Shown in pieces: positions 52,998 through 63,179 of a stretch of 64,000 nt of DNA (position 1 is its first letter; each line of letters begins with the position of its first letter). A model generated the notes under the pieces. The model saw only the letters and a list, made by a program, of their open reading frames with translations. It was not told the origin of the DNA and did no database searches. The DNA comes from Leptodactylus fallax (lineage: Eukaryota > Chordata > Amphibia > Anura > Leptodactylidae), in the NCBI GenBank assembly GCA_947044405.1, contig CAMRHE010000132.1, positions 4,262,001 through 4,326,000 of the forward strand, in the 5' to 3' direction. The position numbers were made by a program, and so were the translations under genes.

Positions 52998-53532
52998 TTA
53001 CCGGGTCCAGCTTGGTGACATATAGCTGAATTCATCTTGGTGGTGAAGGGTTTGGTTCTCCGGCCACAGCAGGTCTTCATTCTCCAGAACGGCCTTGAAT
53101 GGTATGAAAGGCGGCTGTGCTCTTCTCCTCTCCAGATCCTTCCAGCAGATGGTGTTAAAAAATGGATGGTATCTGATCTTGCTGTTCACATCCAGCCGCT
53201 TCTCAGGATTTTTCTGCAGCAGGTTTAGGAGCAGTTCTTTTAGGTCGGCATCCAGCCAAGATGGCAGCTTTGGCTCGTCTTTGGTGATGTTGCCGCCATA
53301 GTAAAATGGGGAGAATCCTATGGACATCTTGGACACAACAATCCCCAGGCTCCACCAGTCAACTGCTGTATCGAATTCCTGTCTGAGAAGCACCTCGGGG
53401 GCCTGATAACTTGGTGTGCCCGCCGTCCCACGGATCTTTGTGGAGGAGGTGACACCGTCGCGGGCAATCCCCAGGTCAATGAGGCGGATGTGTCCATTTC
53501 CATCCAACATGATATTTGCTGGCTTTATATCT
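52998..53532 (-). CDS. Kinase exon 4: catalytic loop to stop
   Basis: Encodes DIKPANIMLDGNGHIRLIDL, GTPSYQAPEVL, DTAVDWWSLGIVV and the tail to SYMSPSWTR. Stop TAA 53000-52998 overlaps a donor-like CGGTAAGA, so use as a splice site in some transcripts cannot be excluded. Confidence 0.85.
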
Positions 53533-55151
53533 CTGCAATGAAAGAAGACAGATGACATATTAAAAAAGTGAATGGCAAATCTACCCAAGGAAGGGGTGAC
53601 ATTGGAGGCATGTACTACAGCAAAACCAGGTATCGATCAGGAAAGCTGGGTACAGTATTTCCACCATTACAATGGAAGTTTCTGCTTACCTGTGGACGAT
53701 GTTGTGTCTATGGAGGAACTGGAGTCCACATACTATTTCTGTTGTGTAGAATCTGAGGACAGAGAATAGAGTCAGTGACATGAAATCTTCTCTAGTAATT
53801 CTTTAATATCACATTATTATTAAAGTGTCAGTCTCCAGCAGGATAGAGGAGGCGCTGTATATGGTCGCCTGTATTCCCTCCAGTCTCTGCATTCTTATAT
53901 ACCTGATCTGTCATGTCACCCTATACTTTCCACCATTCAGTCCACTTTCAGTCTTTTTTTTCCCGTCTCCTGATACGTCATTTACTCGCCTTACGTTGTC
54001 GGTGTTCAGACTGCCGCACATTCTAATTAATTTCTCCAGGCTGCCGCCAGACAGATACTCCGTGATGAAATACGCTGCATCCTGAGACTGTTGTGCGGCA
54101 TACAGGTGGCAAAGAAATGGGCAGTCTCGGGCCTTCAGGAGTATCTGCCGCTCTCTCATTAGAACTGCTGCGTTGCGTCCTGTCTTGGTGACAACCTTGA
54201 CGGCCATGAAGGTGTTTCGGCCGGGTAATGATGCCAGGAACACCTGAAGAAAAAATGGAAAATTCATTAAAACTGGTTACAGGAGAAATTCTATAACATT
54301 TATTGCATTGAGGATTTCTGGCTATTCTGCTGCCTGTGACAGAGGGCTGGACTGAATAGTCGGTCAGTCAGGTGGCATCCAGATCCTACAACAGAAGTGA
54401 GCAAATATAATGTGGTGTCTGCTCTTGGAGACTTTATGGGGATGACCAAATATTAGCAAATATACAACAGGCCCTTCATTCCCTGAGACCAGCTTTCCAT
54501 CACACTGGATATCCCTTTCTAGCAGACTAGACCTAAGTAATATGGAGGCTTATTACAGTGCAGCGCTATAGAAAGAGTCACACATATGGATATAAAGTTA
54601 CTGGAGATATGAGATATGAAGGGGTGAACAGTGGGCCAGGACATTTCTGGATATCCTAACATTCATGCAATTGGAAGAAACTACAGTTAGACTGATATGC
54701 ATTCATTGGCTGATAACAGGAAACAATAGCTTGCATACAGATGAACAACAAATGAAATACAACATTATTTATTTCCCTTTATCCAAAAATAAGAAGTTAT
54801 AAAACTTACTTTGCCAAAGGCGCCCCTACCCAACACCTGATGGATGGTGAGACGACCGATGTAAAAGTCAGGGTAGGGGCTGGATGTTGCAGGGTCCTGG
54901 CTGCTCCCTGGTCTTGGCCCGTCATCCTCCAATAGTCTGGCCTCTCCTTCTCTCCTCTTCTTTATATATTTTGATCCACACTCATCATCTTCTTCTCTCT
55001 TCCTCTTTTCCTCTCTCTGCCATTCATCTCTCTTCTCCTCTTCTCTCTTCCTCTTTTCCTCTCTCTTTCCTTCTTCTCTCTTCTCCTCTTGTCTCTTCCT
55101 CTTCTCCTCTCTCTTCCTTTCGCCTTCTCCTCCTTGTCCAGTGGACGCCAT
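52998..55151 (-). CDS. PKC/AGC-like Ser/Thr kinase with charged N-terminus, 4 exons
   Basis: Exons 55151-54810, 54243-53990, 53752-53690 and 53532-52998 join in frame to 397 codons plus TAA. An in-frame TAG 12 codons upstream supports ATG 55151. Residues about 8-80 are a Glu/Lys/Arg-rich stretch with KREEKRKR-like repeats. The kinase domain (about 100-365) has LGRGAFGK (107-114), Lys130 in AVK, Glu145 in LMRERQIL, HRDIKPAN (219-226), DLG instead of DFG (239-241), and GTPSYQAPE. It would phosphorylate Ser/Thr in proteins; substrates are unknown. The fold is closest, from memory, to PKC-delta-type kinases, but C1 and C2 domains are absent, so lipid or calcium control is not expected. The C-terminal tail is short, ending EFSYMSPSWTR, where PKCs have a longer phosphorylated tail. 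Intron 2 needs a GC donor. Could be one of a frog-specific family of PKC-like genes; a pseudogene is less likely because all exons are open. Confidence 0.88.
53690..53752 (-). CDS. Kinase exon 3
   Basis: 63 bp encoding FYTTEIVCGLQFLHRHNIVH, between acceptor cctcag and donor gtaagc. Phase 2 at both ends; the Arg of HRD is split across the next junction. Confidence 0.88.
53990..54243 (-). CDS. Kinase exon 2: N-lobe
   Basis: Encodes VFLASLPGRNTFMAVKVV, LMRERQILLKARDCPFLCHL, FITEYLSGGSLEKLI and CGSLNTDNV, then two bases of an Arg codon. Acceptor cttcag. To keep frame with exon 3 it must end at AG before gcgagt (a GC donor), not at the overlapping gtaagg five bases earlier. Confidence 0.82.
54810..55151 (-). 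CDS. Kinase exon 1: charged N-terminus and glycine loop
   Basis: 114 codons, from MASTGQGGEGERKREEK to VLGRGAFGK, phase 0, donor gtaagt. Before the loop, SSPYPDFYIGRLTIHQVLG matches the usual start of PKC-like kinase domains. The plus-strand T/C-rich frame over it is a shadow. Confidence 0.88.
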
Positions 55152-55715
55152 TCTCAATAGATGCTCAGGTAATCCTGTAGTCCAGTCCTATCTCTGCCGT
55201 CGACAGTTGAGACTAAACGTCAGTTAGTCGTGTGCAGGTCACATGATGCCAGAGGTCACAGAATCCTCAGGTGGCACCTGCCTGCCAGTACTACATGTAC
55301 CTGGTCTGCCATATAGGATGTGGGCATCATGACTGATAGTCCAGTGTCCTGAGGAATGGAGAACTTCATGGCTGGTCCTTCTAGTGCTTTATTATCTGAT
55401 GATGGGACAGGGGATGTGATTGTGTGTCTGGGTTGGCAGTGATGCCCATAGTCCACCAGAATCTCTGCTGGCATTTCAGAATAATTGTAGTTGTGTAGAA
55501 AACCAAATAATCCAGATACATTAGTACAGTATACGTTTATCTCCATAGCTTTCAATGGGCAGCGCCCCTCATCTACATATCTGGGTGTACAGGGGAGGAG
55601 ATGTTTCTTTGGTGTTCTTTCACTGTAAAATATGTTAGAAAGGTTTCATTTATGAGTGGTCTTATATCTATAGTGGTCATGGTATGGCTTATTTTAGAGG
55701 AAGATGTACTGGCGT
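55152..55715. other. Upstream region of the kinase gene
   Basis: Presumably holds the 5' UTR and promoter on the minus strand. No TATA box or clear motif was placed with confidence, and no repeat was recognised. Confidence 0.4.
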
Positions 55716-56070
55716 CAGGGCCGTTTTAATACATTGGTGGGCTCAGTGCAAATGTTTCATAAGTGCCCCCACCCCCCATCACCACCTGCTATTATACCCA
55801 TCTGAAAGCTGCCAAAAACTTGGATTTTATATAGTGACATTCAATGGTTGAAAATGCGTTATCTGACTGATGGAACTTTTCCGCCTGTCAGAAATGTTTT
55901 ATACGTTCCTCTCTAGTGATAATCGTTATTGCTATTATTTTAGCGTTTAACAAATATCACTACAGTGGTAACCGTTTTTTTAAGCGGATTAGGTTTCCGA
56001 TCTAGGGTGTTCCAAGGCAGACCCTCTGAACAGAATCCAGAACGTAGGTGTGAACCTAGCGTAATATGGA
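55716..56070. repeat. hAT-like end CAGGGCCGTTTTAATACATT and MITE fragment
   Basis: 55716 begins cagggccgttttaatacatt, related to 48519. Around 55981-56065, agcggattaggtttccgatc and tgtgaacctagcg belong to the GCTAGGTTCACA MITE style. Confidence 0.5.
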
Positions 56071-56734
56071 CAGAAGTGCGTACTATTTCTCCCCCCTGGG
56101 GTCACATGCAGGTTATGCACAGACAATGATGATTTCTCATTGTCTCTGCAGTCTGCAGCTCTGCTCCCTCCCCCTCCTTCCTCCTTCACACAGCTCTAAG
56201 ATGCTGCCTGAGGCAAAAGGGGGGAGGACACATTAGAGCCCCATATTTCAGAATCTGTTAGGGCTATGAAGATGAGCTTGGATTCATTTTGAATTTCACC
56301 AGCAAATCGCTCTGGATCTGTAAGGACTATCATGGTGATCTGGGTATCATTTTATAGATGAGATTCTCGTCTTTAAAATTAATCCAAGGTCATCTTCAAA
56401 GCCCTGCAGTTGCCCCCACAGTTTAATGTCTCTCTCCTACCACACACACACACAGTAATTAAAAAAAAAATTAAAAAAAAACAGTAATACTCACCTCTTC
56501 TCCCTCCCTTGCTGTCTCGGTCCGGAGTCTTGAAGGAGCTGTAGGCGCAATGTAAGTGATGTCATCACATCGCGCCTGCAGCTCCCTGGGAAGAGAAAAT
56601 GAATGGTGAAGCAGGGAGCGGACGGCTCCCTGCTTCATCATTATATGCAACTGGGGCAGCCCTGCAGGACAACATATTCAGGAATGTCCCAACAGCATAC
56701 CTCCCAACAGTTTAAACTGGGGGCAACTACAGGG

Positions 56735-57250
56735 GGACATTAAACTGGGGGCAACTAGAGGCAAACATGTCCCCTTCAAGCTACCCCCATGGTTTAATAT
56801 CCTCCTCCAGTTGCCCCCAGTTTAATACCCCCTTCCAACTTGCCCCAGTTTAATGATCCCCTCCAGCTTCCCCAGTTTAATGTTAACCTCTATATACCCC
56901 CCAAGTTTAATGTTCCTCTTCATCTCCCCCAGTTTAATTTCCCCCTTCGTTTGCCCCCATTTTAATGCCCCTTTCCATCTTGCCCGTTTAATTTTCTCCT
57001 CCAGCTTCCCCCAGTTTAATGTTACCCTCCATCTACCCCCCAGTTTTAATGTTCCTCTTCATCTCCCCCCAGTTTAATGTCCCCCTTCATCTTCCCCCAG
57101 TTTAATGTCACCCTCCATCTGCTCCCATAATTTAATATTGCCCCTTCATCTGTCCCCAGTTTAATGTCCCCCGTCCATCTGCCCCCAGTTTATTGCCCCC
57201 CTTCATTTGCCGCCAGTTTGATGTCCCCCTTTATCTGTCCCCAATTTAAC
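56735..57250 (+). repeat. Minisatellite B, about 29-bp unit
   Basis: About 17 units of cccagtttaatgtccccctt then catctgcc, with variants. Same family as 59815-60046 and 62990-63165. Bordered on both sides by related GC-rich modules (tactcacct, then gcgtgatgtaagtga and gtcatcacat) at 56490-56590 and 57270-57370. Confidence 0.85.
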
Positions 57251-58180
57251 ATAATAAAACACTGATACTCACCCTTCCTCGCTCCCCTGCAGCTCTGTGA
57301 AGTCTATTCTCCCAGACTCTTCAGAGAGTAGCAGGCGTGATGTAAGTGACGTCATCACATCACGCCTACAGCTCCTGGGACTGTAGCATACAGGGATGTG
57401 CTTCAAACAGAGCAGTGAAGCAGGATCTGTCTGCCGATGGCTCCTGCTTCACCATTGAATTTAACTCATCTGCGTCCGGAGAGGACACAGATGAGTTGCT
57501 ACTGGGACATACCTGCCGCTGACCGGGACAGCGGGAGAGGACCCGGAATCCGGGACAGATGGAAGGTAAGCCCAACAGGGCTCCCAGTACCATAGGGCTA
57601 ACAGTGCAAATAATTTTCCGCCACATGGGGCCCCGGCCTTAAGGAGTTTTCCAGCTCATTTTTATGGATGATCTATTCTCAGAATTGATTATCAATAAGA
57701 GATAAGTGAATCCCCACTGATCAGCTGTATGAAGGGGTCCCAGCACCTGTTTATATCACTCACTGTCTGTTTATACTGCCTGTGCCACGTAATTACAGTC
57801 TTGTCACATAGATGTGTATAGGACGAGGCTGTAATTACATGACATGGCCGCTATGAGATGAATGACACTATGTAAACAGAGAAGGAGTCATGGCGCTTAC
57901 ACATACACCATGGTTCATTCATACCAGGTATCCAATCTACAGTATGAGAGAAAAGATATAGCCTGGTATATAGTTGTTATTATTTAAGAGGTTGTCCATA
58001 TGGCCATAGCTAGTATAGGTTCCTTGATGCCAGAGGTGTCAGTGAATTCAGTAGTTACAGGGGTAAACAATAGTGCTGGTGTCTACAGAAGATCTTTACG
58101 ATATAATTGGAGGGATGCTGTTGTCCTGCTCTACAGCTCTGCTGTACCCTGTGCTTGTCTGTAAGAGGGTTGAAAAATGC
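57251..58180. other. Repeat-derived intergenic DNA
   Basis: 57270-57600 duplicates the GC-rich module left of minisatellite B. 57640-57960 resembles a partial TTAA-type MITE (aaggagttttccagctc, ccccactgatcagct). No gene. Confidence 0.4.
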
Positions 58181-58184
58181 ACAT

Positions 58185-58388
58185 AATACTGTGTGGGGGC
58201 CACTGTGGAGCATATAATACTGTGTGGGGACCACTGTGGAGCATATAATACTGTGTGGGGACCACTGTGGAGCATATAATACTGTGTGGAGGCCACTGTG
58301 GATTATATATTATTATGTGGGGGACCCTGTGGAGCGTATAATATTATGTGGGATCACTCTGGAGCATATAATAATGTGTGGGGCCCCT
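58185..58388 (+). repeat. Minisatellite A, about 6 units
   Basis: Units of tgtggggaccactgtggagc then atataatac, the exact reverse-complement form of the 42.6-kb array. It ends in gggccccttcactagacttt and tgtcactggctg, which looks like the complement of the element head seen at 42399. Confidence 0.85.
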
Positions 58389-58390
58389 TC

Positions 58391-58588
58391 ACTAGACTTT
58401 TGTCACTGGCTGTAAGGCCCTCCCTTCTGACGGTGGGGAGATATTGGTGCTGAAATTAAAGGTACTGATATCTCCAGTACCGAGGCACATAGCGGGAAAA
58501 CCAACAGTGCGCTGAATTCAATGTATTTTCATCTTTATAGCGATATATAATATTGCACATCGATGAGGATGTGAAAGGTCCTCTTTAG
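58391..58588. repeat. Partial TTAAAGAGGAyC MITE
   Basis: Right-hand part related to 33889-34326: caacagtgcgctgaattca, gatatataatattgcacatc and gtgaaaggtcctcttta. Confidence 0.6.
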
Positions 58589-59547
58589 TGGTATTTTATT
58601 TCATCAAAACTCTGTGTATGAAACTGGCCTATATGGACAGGCTCCAGAATCTTTCATCACATGTGATATTCGTACATGCCTGGGAAAATGCATTGCAATA
58701 TCAGAAACACTGTTGCAGTATGGAATCCCAAGACATCACAGCTGTGACATCATGTATGTGCAAAAAAATTAAATAATGTTTATTAATACACTTTCACTCT
58801 ACACATTTGTGGCTAACACACCTCATCCAGTATGTTATTATGGAGGACTGGGCTTGTTGTAAGGTGTGGACCCCATGGCGATAAAATTTCACATGCGGGG
58901 CTGCCATCAGACATTTCAGGGCCCCTACAGCCAAATCATCTGTCCCTCTCCACATGAGGAAAATAATGACAGCATAGAGATTTCTCAGTAAGGATAAGAA
59001 GGATAGCCCATTATAAAGTACACAATAAAACATGTAAGCCTATGGGTGACATATGCTATTGTATTCCTGGACAATGGTATACATTAGAGGTATATATACA
59101 GTATACTGTACATCTGACATACACTATAAATGCACCATAACCGGAAGGAGGGAACACAAGCTGATAGGGACTCAGGGGTGTCAGAGACAAATTAGTAAGT
59201 AAGGGGCAATAGCTTGGGGGAGACAGAAGACTGCAGAGGATATGTGGAATAAAAAACAGAATTTTACAGGGGCTCTGTTATGGGAGAAGCATGGAGGGTA
59301 ACCTGGATTGGGCTCTGTAGGACGGTATAAAGGGGGCTGGCAGTAGCTTCAGGAGTTCTCCTGTCCCTGAACTATCATCCACCCACCCACAGTGTATCGC
59401 TACTAACATGCAGGTGTTACCTAGTGGGGGGTGTCTGGGGCAAGTAGGCTACAGGATAAGCAGGAGTGGAGGTGATGATCGTGACGTGGGCGATAGTGGC
59501 ACAGGCAACATCCACTTCATTAGTATTCACTTACACTGAATTGGGCA
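58589..59547. other. Intergenic, nothing recognised
   Basis: Non-coding, no clear repeat ends or genes. Confidence 0.4.
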
Positions 59548-59700
59548 ACCAAGTGGCGTAACTAAAGTCTTGTGGGCCCCAGTGCAAACTTTTGGCTGGA
59601 ACCCCCTACCCCCTCCCTAGAGCGAATTCTTGATAATACCAGTTACGGGTGCTGCAGCGATATCTCAGATACTTGAAAGGGATACAGCAGTGCCCCCAGG
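59548..59700 (+). repeat. Element head module, second copy
   Basis: agtggcgtaactaaagtctt, ccctagagcgaattcttgat and cgatatctcagatacttgaa match 42399-42545. Here it is followed by minisatellite B, not A. Confidence 0.75.
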
Positions 59701-59814
59701 TACTGACCTTCTACTTTGACTCCACCCATTCCCATCCATTTCTCTTGTACCCCCACACAGTATAATGCCCCTACATTCACCCCCACATTATAATGTCATC
59801 CTCCTGGTGCTCCC

Positions 59815-60046
59815 ACAGTTTACTGTCCTCCTACATCTGCCCCAGTTTAATGTTTAATCTGACCCCCCAGTTTAATGCCCCACTCATCTGACCCCCCAGT
59901 TTAATGTCCTCCTCATCTGACCCCCTAGTTTAATGTCCCCCTCATCTGGCCCCCCAGTTTAATGTCCCTCTTCATCTGCCCCCACAGTTTAATGTCCCCT
60001 TTCATCTTTTCTCTTTTTAATGTCCCTCTTCATCTGCCCTCACAGT
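59815..60046 (+). repeat. Minisatellite B, left part
   Basis: Units of cccagtttaatgtcccctca then tctgcccc. Continues at 62990 after the inserted element. Confidence 0.85.
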
Positions 60047-60599
60047 CAGGGCCGGCGTTAAAGGGGGGGCAAACTGGGCAATTGCCCAGGGCCCCGACCC
60101 CAAAGGGACCCCCGGGATCCGGAGCCCGATGACTCCAGATCCTGGATTCAGGACCGGCCATATCGATAACAGAAAGGGACCCAGCGACATATTCCGCAGG
60201 GCCCCTTTCCGAGGTGAGTAAAAATAAGAAACATTTTTACTCACCTGTCCTTGCATGCGACGTCATCTTCTGGCGTTCCGGACATCACCACTGAGGCCTG
60301 GCCTTAGCGATCATCTGGGGTGTGCTCACGTAACCGAAGAGGCCCAATCACAGGCTTCAGCGGTGACGTCCACAACGCATGACGTCAGCCGCAGAGAAGA
60401 GGAAGCCAGCGGGTCAGCGGAGCAGCTCGATGAGGCCCAGGAGAGGTAAGGCAAAGTAAGTATAACTGTTTGTTATTTTCCCTTACATCCCCCGGGCCTT
60501 CGATAATCGATAATTATACTGAAGAGACCCCAGAGTATAATATAATCCTAGCACTAAGGGAGTCTGTAGGGCCACTGGGGGGGGGGGGGGCATCCCTCT

Positions 60600-61990
60600 G
60601 GATAGCATATTATACTGTGTAGGGCTACTGTGGAGCATTATAATGGGGGGCCCCCTCTGGATAGCATATTACACTGTGTGGGGCCCCTGTGGAACATTAT
60701 ACTGGGGAGGGGGCCCTCTATAGAACATATTATACTGTGTGGGGCCCCTGTGGAGCATTATTCTGGGGAGGGGGCCTTCTGGATAGCATATTATACTGTG
60801 TGGGGCCACTGTGGAGCATTATACTGGGGGTTCCCTCTGGATAGCATATTATACTGTGTGGGGCCATTGTGGAGCATTTAACTGGGGGGGGGGCTCTGGA
60901 TAGCATATTATACTGTATGGGGCCTCTGTGGAGCATTATAATGTGGGGGGCTCTGGAGAGCATGTTATATTCTCTTGGGCCACTTTGGAGCATTATACTG
61001 GGTGGCCCCTCTGGAGAGCATATTATACTGTGTGGGGCCACCGTGGAGCATTATACTGTGTGTGGGGCCCTCTGGAGAGCATATTATACTGTTTTGGGCC
61101 ACTGTGGAGCATTATACTGGGGGAACCTCTCTGGGCAGTATATTATACTGTGTGGAGGCCATTCTTGAGCATGTTATACTGTGTGGGGTCACTGTGGAGC
61201 ATTATTCTGGGGGCCATCTGTAGAGCATATTATATTGCGTGGCGCTGCTGTGGGGTATTATTCGGGGGGGAACTAAGGAGCATTATACTAGGGGGCCCTC
61301 TGGGGAGTATATTATACTGCGTGGGGCCTACTATGGAGCATTATACTGGGGGGACACTCTGGGGAGCATAATATATTGCATGGGGCCACTGTGGAGCAAA
61401 ATACTGGGGGGGGGGCACTGTGGAGCATTATACTAGTGGGGGCCCTCTGAGGAGCATATTATACTATGGGCCACTGTGGAGCTTTATACTGTGGATGAAG
61501 GGGCAGTGTGGGGAGCCTGTTATACTTTGTGGGGCCACTGTGGAGTTTATTATATTGTTTGGGACTTCTTGGGAGCATTGTAGAGCATTATACTGGGGAG
61601 GACTGTGGAGAGCATATTATACTGTGGGGGACCACTGTGGAGCATTATACTGGGGGAACCCCTCTGGGCAGTATATTATACTGTGTGGAGGCCATCATGG
61701 AGCATGTTATACTGTGTTAGGTCACTGTGGAGCATTATACTGGGGGGCATTGTGGGATGCATATTATACCGTATGGAGCATATTATATTGTGTGGGGCTG
61801 CTGGGGAGCATATTGTACTGTCTGGGGCCACTAAGAGGCAGTATACTGTGTGGAGCCTTATAGACCATGTGGGGCCACTATGGGGGGCTCAGGGGAGCAT
61901 TTTATACTGTGTGGGTCCACTGTGGAGCATTATATACCTTGTGGGGAAACTGTGGAGGTCACAGGGGAGCATTTTATAACGGGGAACATT
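60600..61990 (+). repeat. Minisatellite A, long array
   Basis: Alternating units of about 30 bp: gggccactgtggagcattat then actgggggg, and ccctctggatagcatattat then actgtgtg. This makes a higher-order period of about 60 bp. Several long open frames across it come from the repeat. Confidence 0.88.
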
Positions 61991-62339
61991 ATATACCATG
62001 TGGAGTACTATACTATGGGGGGTGGGGGGCTCAAAATTCCTGCTGGCAGCCCTGTGTACTATGTCTGCATCACAGCTCCCTCACTATAATCTTGCACATA
62101 CGTGTAGTGCTCCATGGCCATGTCATTCCCCATACAGTACTGTGCATGAACTGGCCATGGAGTTAATGGGGCCTGCACAGTACTACAGGGGCTGGCTATA
62201 CTGGGAACATACTGAGTAACACCAGATAATCAGCACATATGTAAGACTTCAGTGAAGGAGCCATGGTGTAGGCTATTAGCAGGAAGCTGTTGGGTGGGGC
62301 CCCAGAAAAAGTTCCTCTGGTGGGCCAAAGGCCCTTCAG

Positions 62340-62760
62340 TACGACACTGTATAACGGAGAACTATTATATATAAGGGTGGGTTACTATATATAATTGGGA
62401 AACTTAAATATGAGGGGGCTATTATAAGGGGGAACTATTATTTATAAGACGGGCTATTATTTATAAGGGTGGAACTATTATATATAAGGCATCCATTATA
62501 AGGGGGAGCTATTATTTATAAGAGGGGAACTATTTATAAGGGGGGTATAATTGTTAAGTGGGCTTATTTATAAAGGGAACTGTTAGTGATTATGGGGACT
62601 ATTATTTATAAGGATAACTATTATTTATGAGAGGGCTATTATTTATAAGGGAGCAGTGATTGTTACTGATAAGGGGGGATATTACTGATACAGGGCACTA
62701 TTTATCATTTTATAAGGGCGCTATTACTGATAAAGGTATAATATTATATTATTTATAAGG
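62340..62760 (+). repeat. Short-unit repeat, ATTATTTATAAGGGGG-like
   Basis: Imperfect units such as aactattatttataag and ggggctattat. Lies inside the hAT-like element. Confidence 0.75.
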
Positions 62761-62989
62761 AGGTGCTATAATAACTGATGACTGGGTGCAAAAATCTATT
62801 AGGTGGTACAAAGGTGCTCATTTGAATTGTGTGTGGTAAATGGGGCTTGTTATTACTTTTTTGTTGGCAGAAAGGAGACGTTATTATAGGGGTTGCCACT
62901 GCAAGACGATGGTGTTGTTTGCATATCAGCATTTGGGGCCCCGCTTTTAATTTTGCCCAGGGCCCCACTTTGTCTAAAACCGGCCCTGC

Positions 62990-63178
62990 CCACAGTTTAA
63001 TGTACCCTTCATCTGACACCCCCAATTTAATGTCCCCTTTCATCTTCCCTCTGTTTAATGTCCCTCTTCATCTGCCATCACAGTTTATTGTCCCCCTTAT
63101 CTCATCCCCAGTTTAATGTCCCCTCATCTGGCCCCCAGTTTAATGTCTCCCTCATCTGCCCCCCCTCCCCCTCCCACC
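62990..63178 (+). repeat. Minisatellite B, right part
   Basis: Continuation of 59815-60046. Stops abruptly at the duplication junction (ctcccaccagaagttg). Confidence 0.85.
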
Positions 63179-63179
63179 A

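Larger units (their letters stand above)
60047..62988. mobile_element. 2.9-kb hAT-like non-autonomous element inserted in minisatellite B
   Basis: Ends cagggccggcgttaaagg and aaaaccggccctg, with subterminal gcccagggcccc at both sides. Flanked by ctcacagt (60039-60046) and cccacagt (62989-62996), 7 of 8 matching, as expected of a hAT target duplication. The interior has a GC-rich module (60250-60450), minisatellite A (60600-61990) and an ATTTATAAGGG-type repeat (62340-62760). No transposase recognised. Confidence 0.82.

Noticed and set aside
53989..53995. Consensus-like GT donor gtaagg for kinase exon 2
   Set aside because: It would break the frame to exon 3 and lose the conserved NVR-FYT junction; the GC donor five bases on fits.
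54884..55180. Ser/Leu-rich plus-strand open frame
   Set aside because: Antisense of the Glu/Lys/Arg-rich kinase exon 1.
60630..61979. Repetitive Trp/Tyr/Leu-rich open frames resembling membrane proteins
   Set aside because: Produced by minisatellite A in all three frames; stop-free by composition only.
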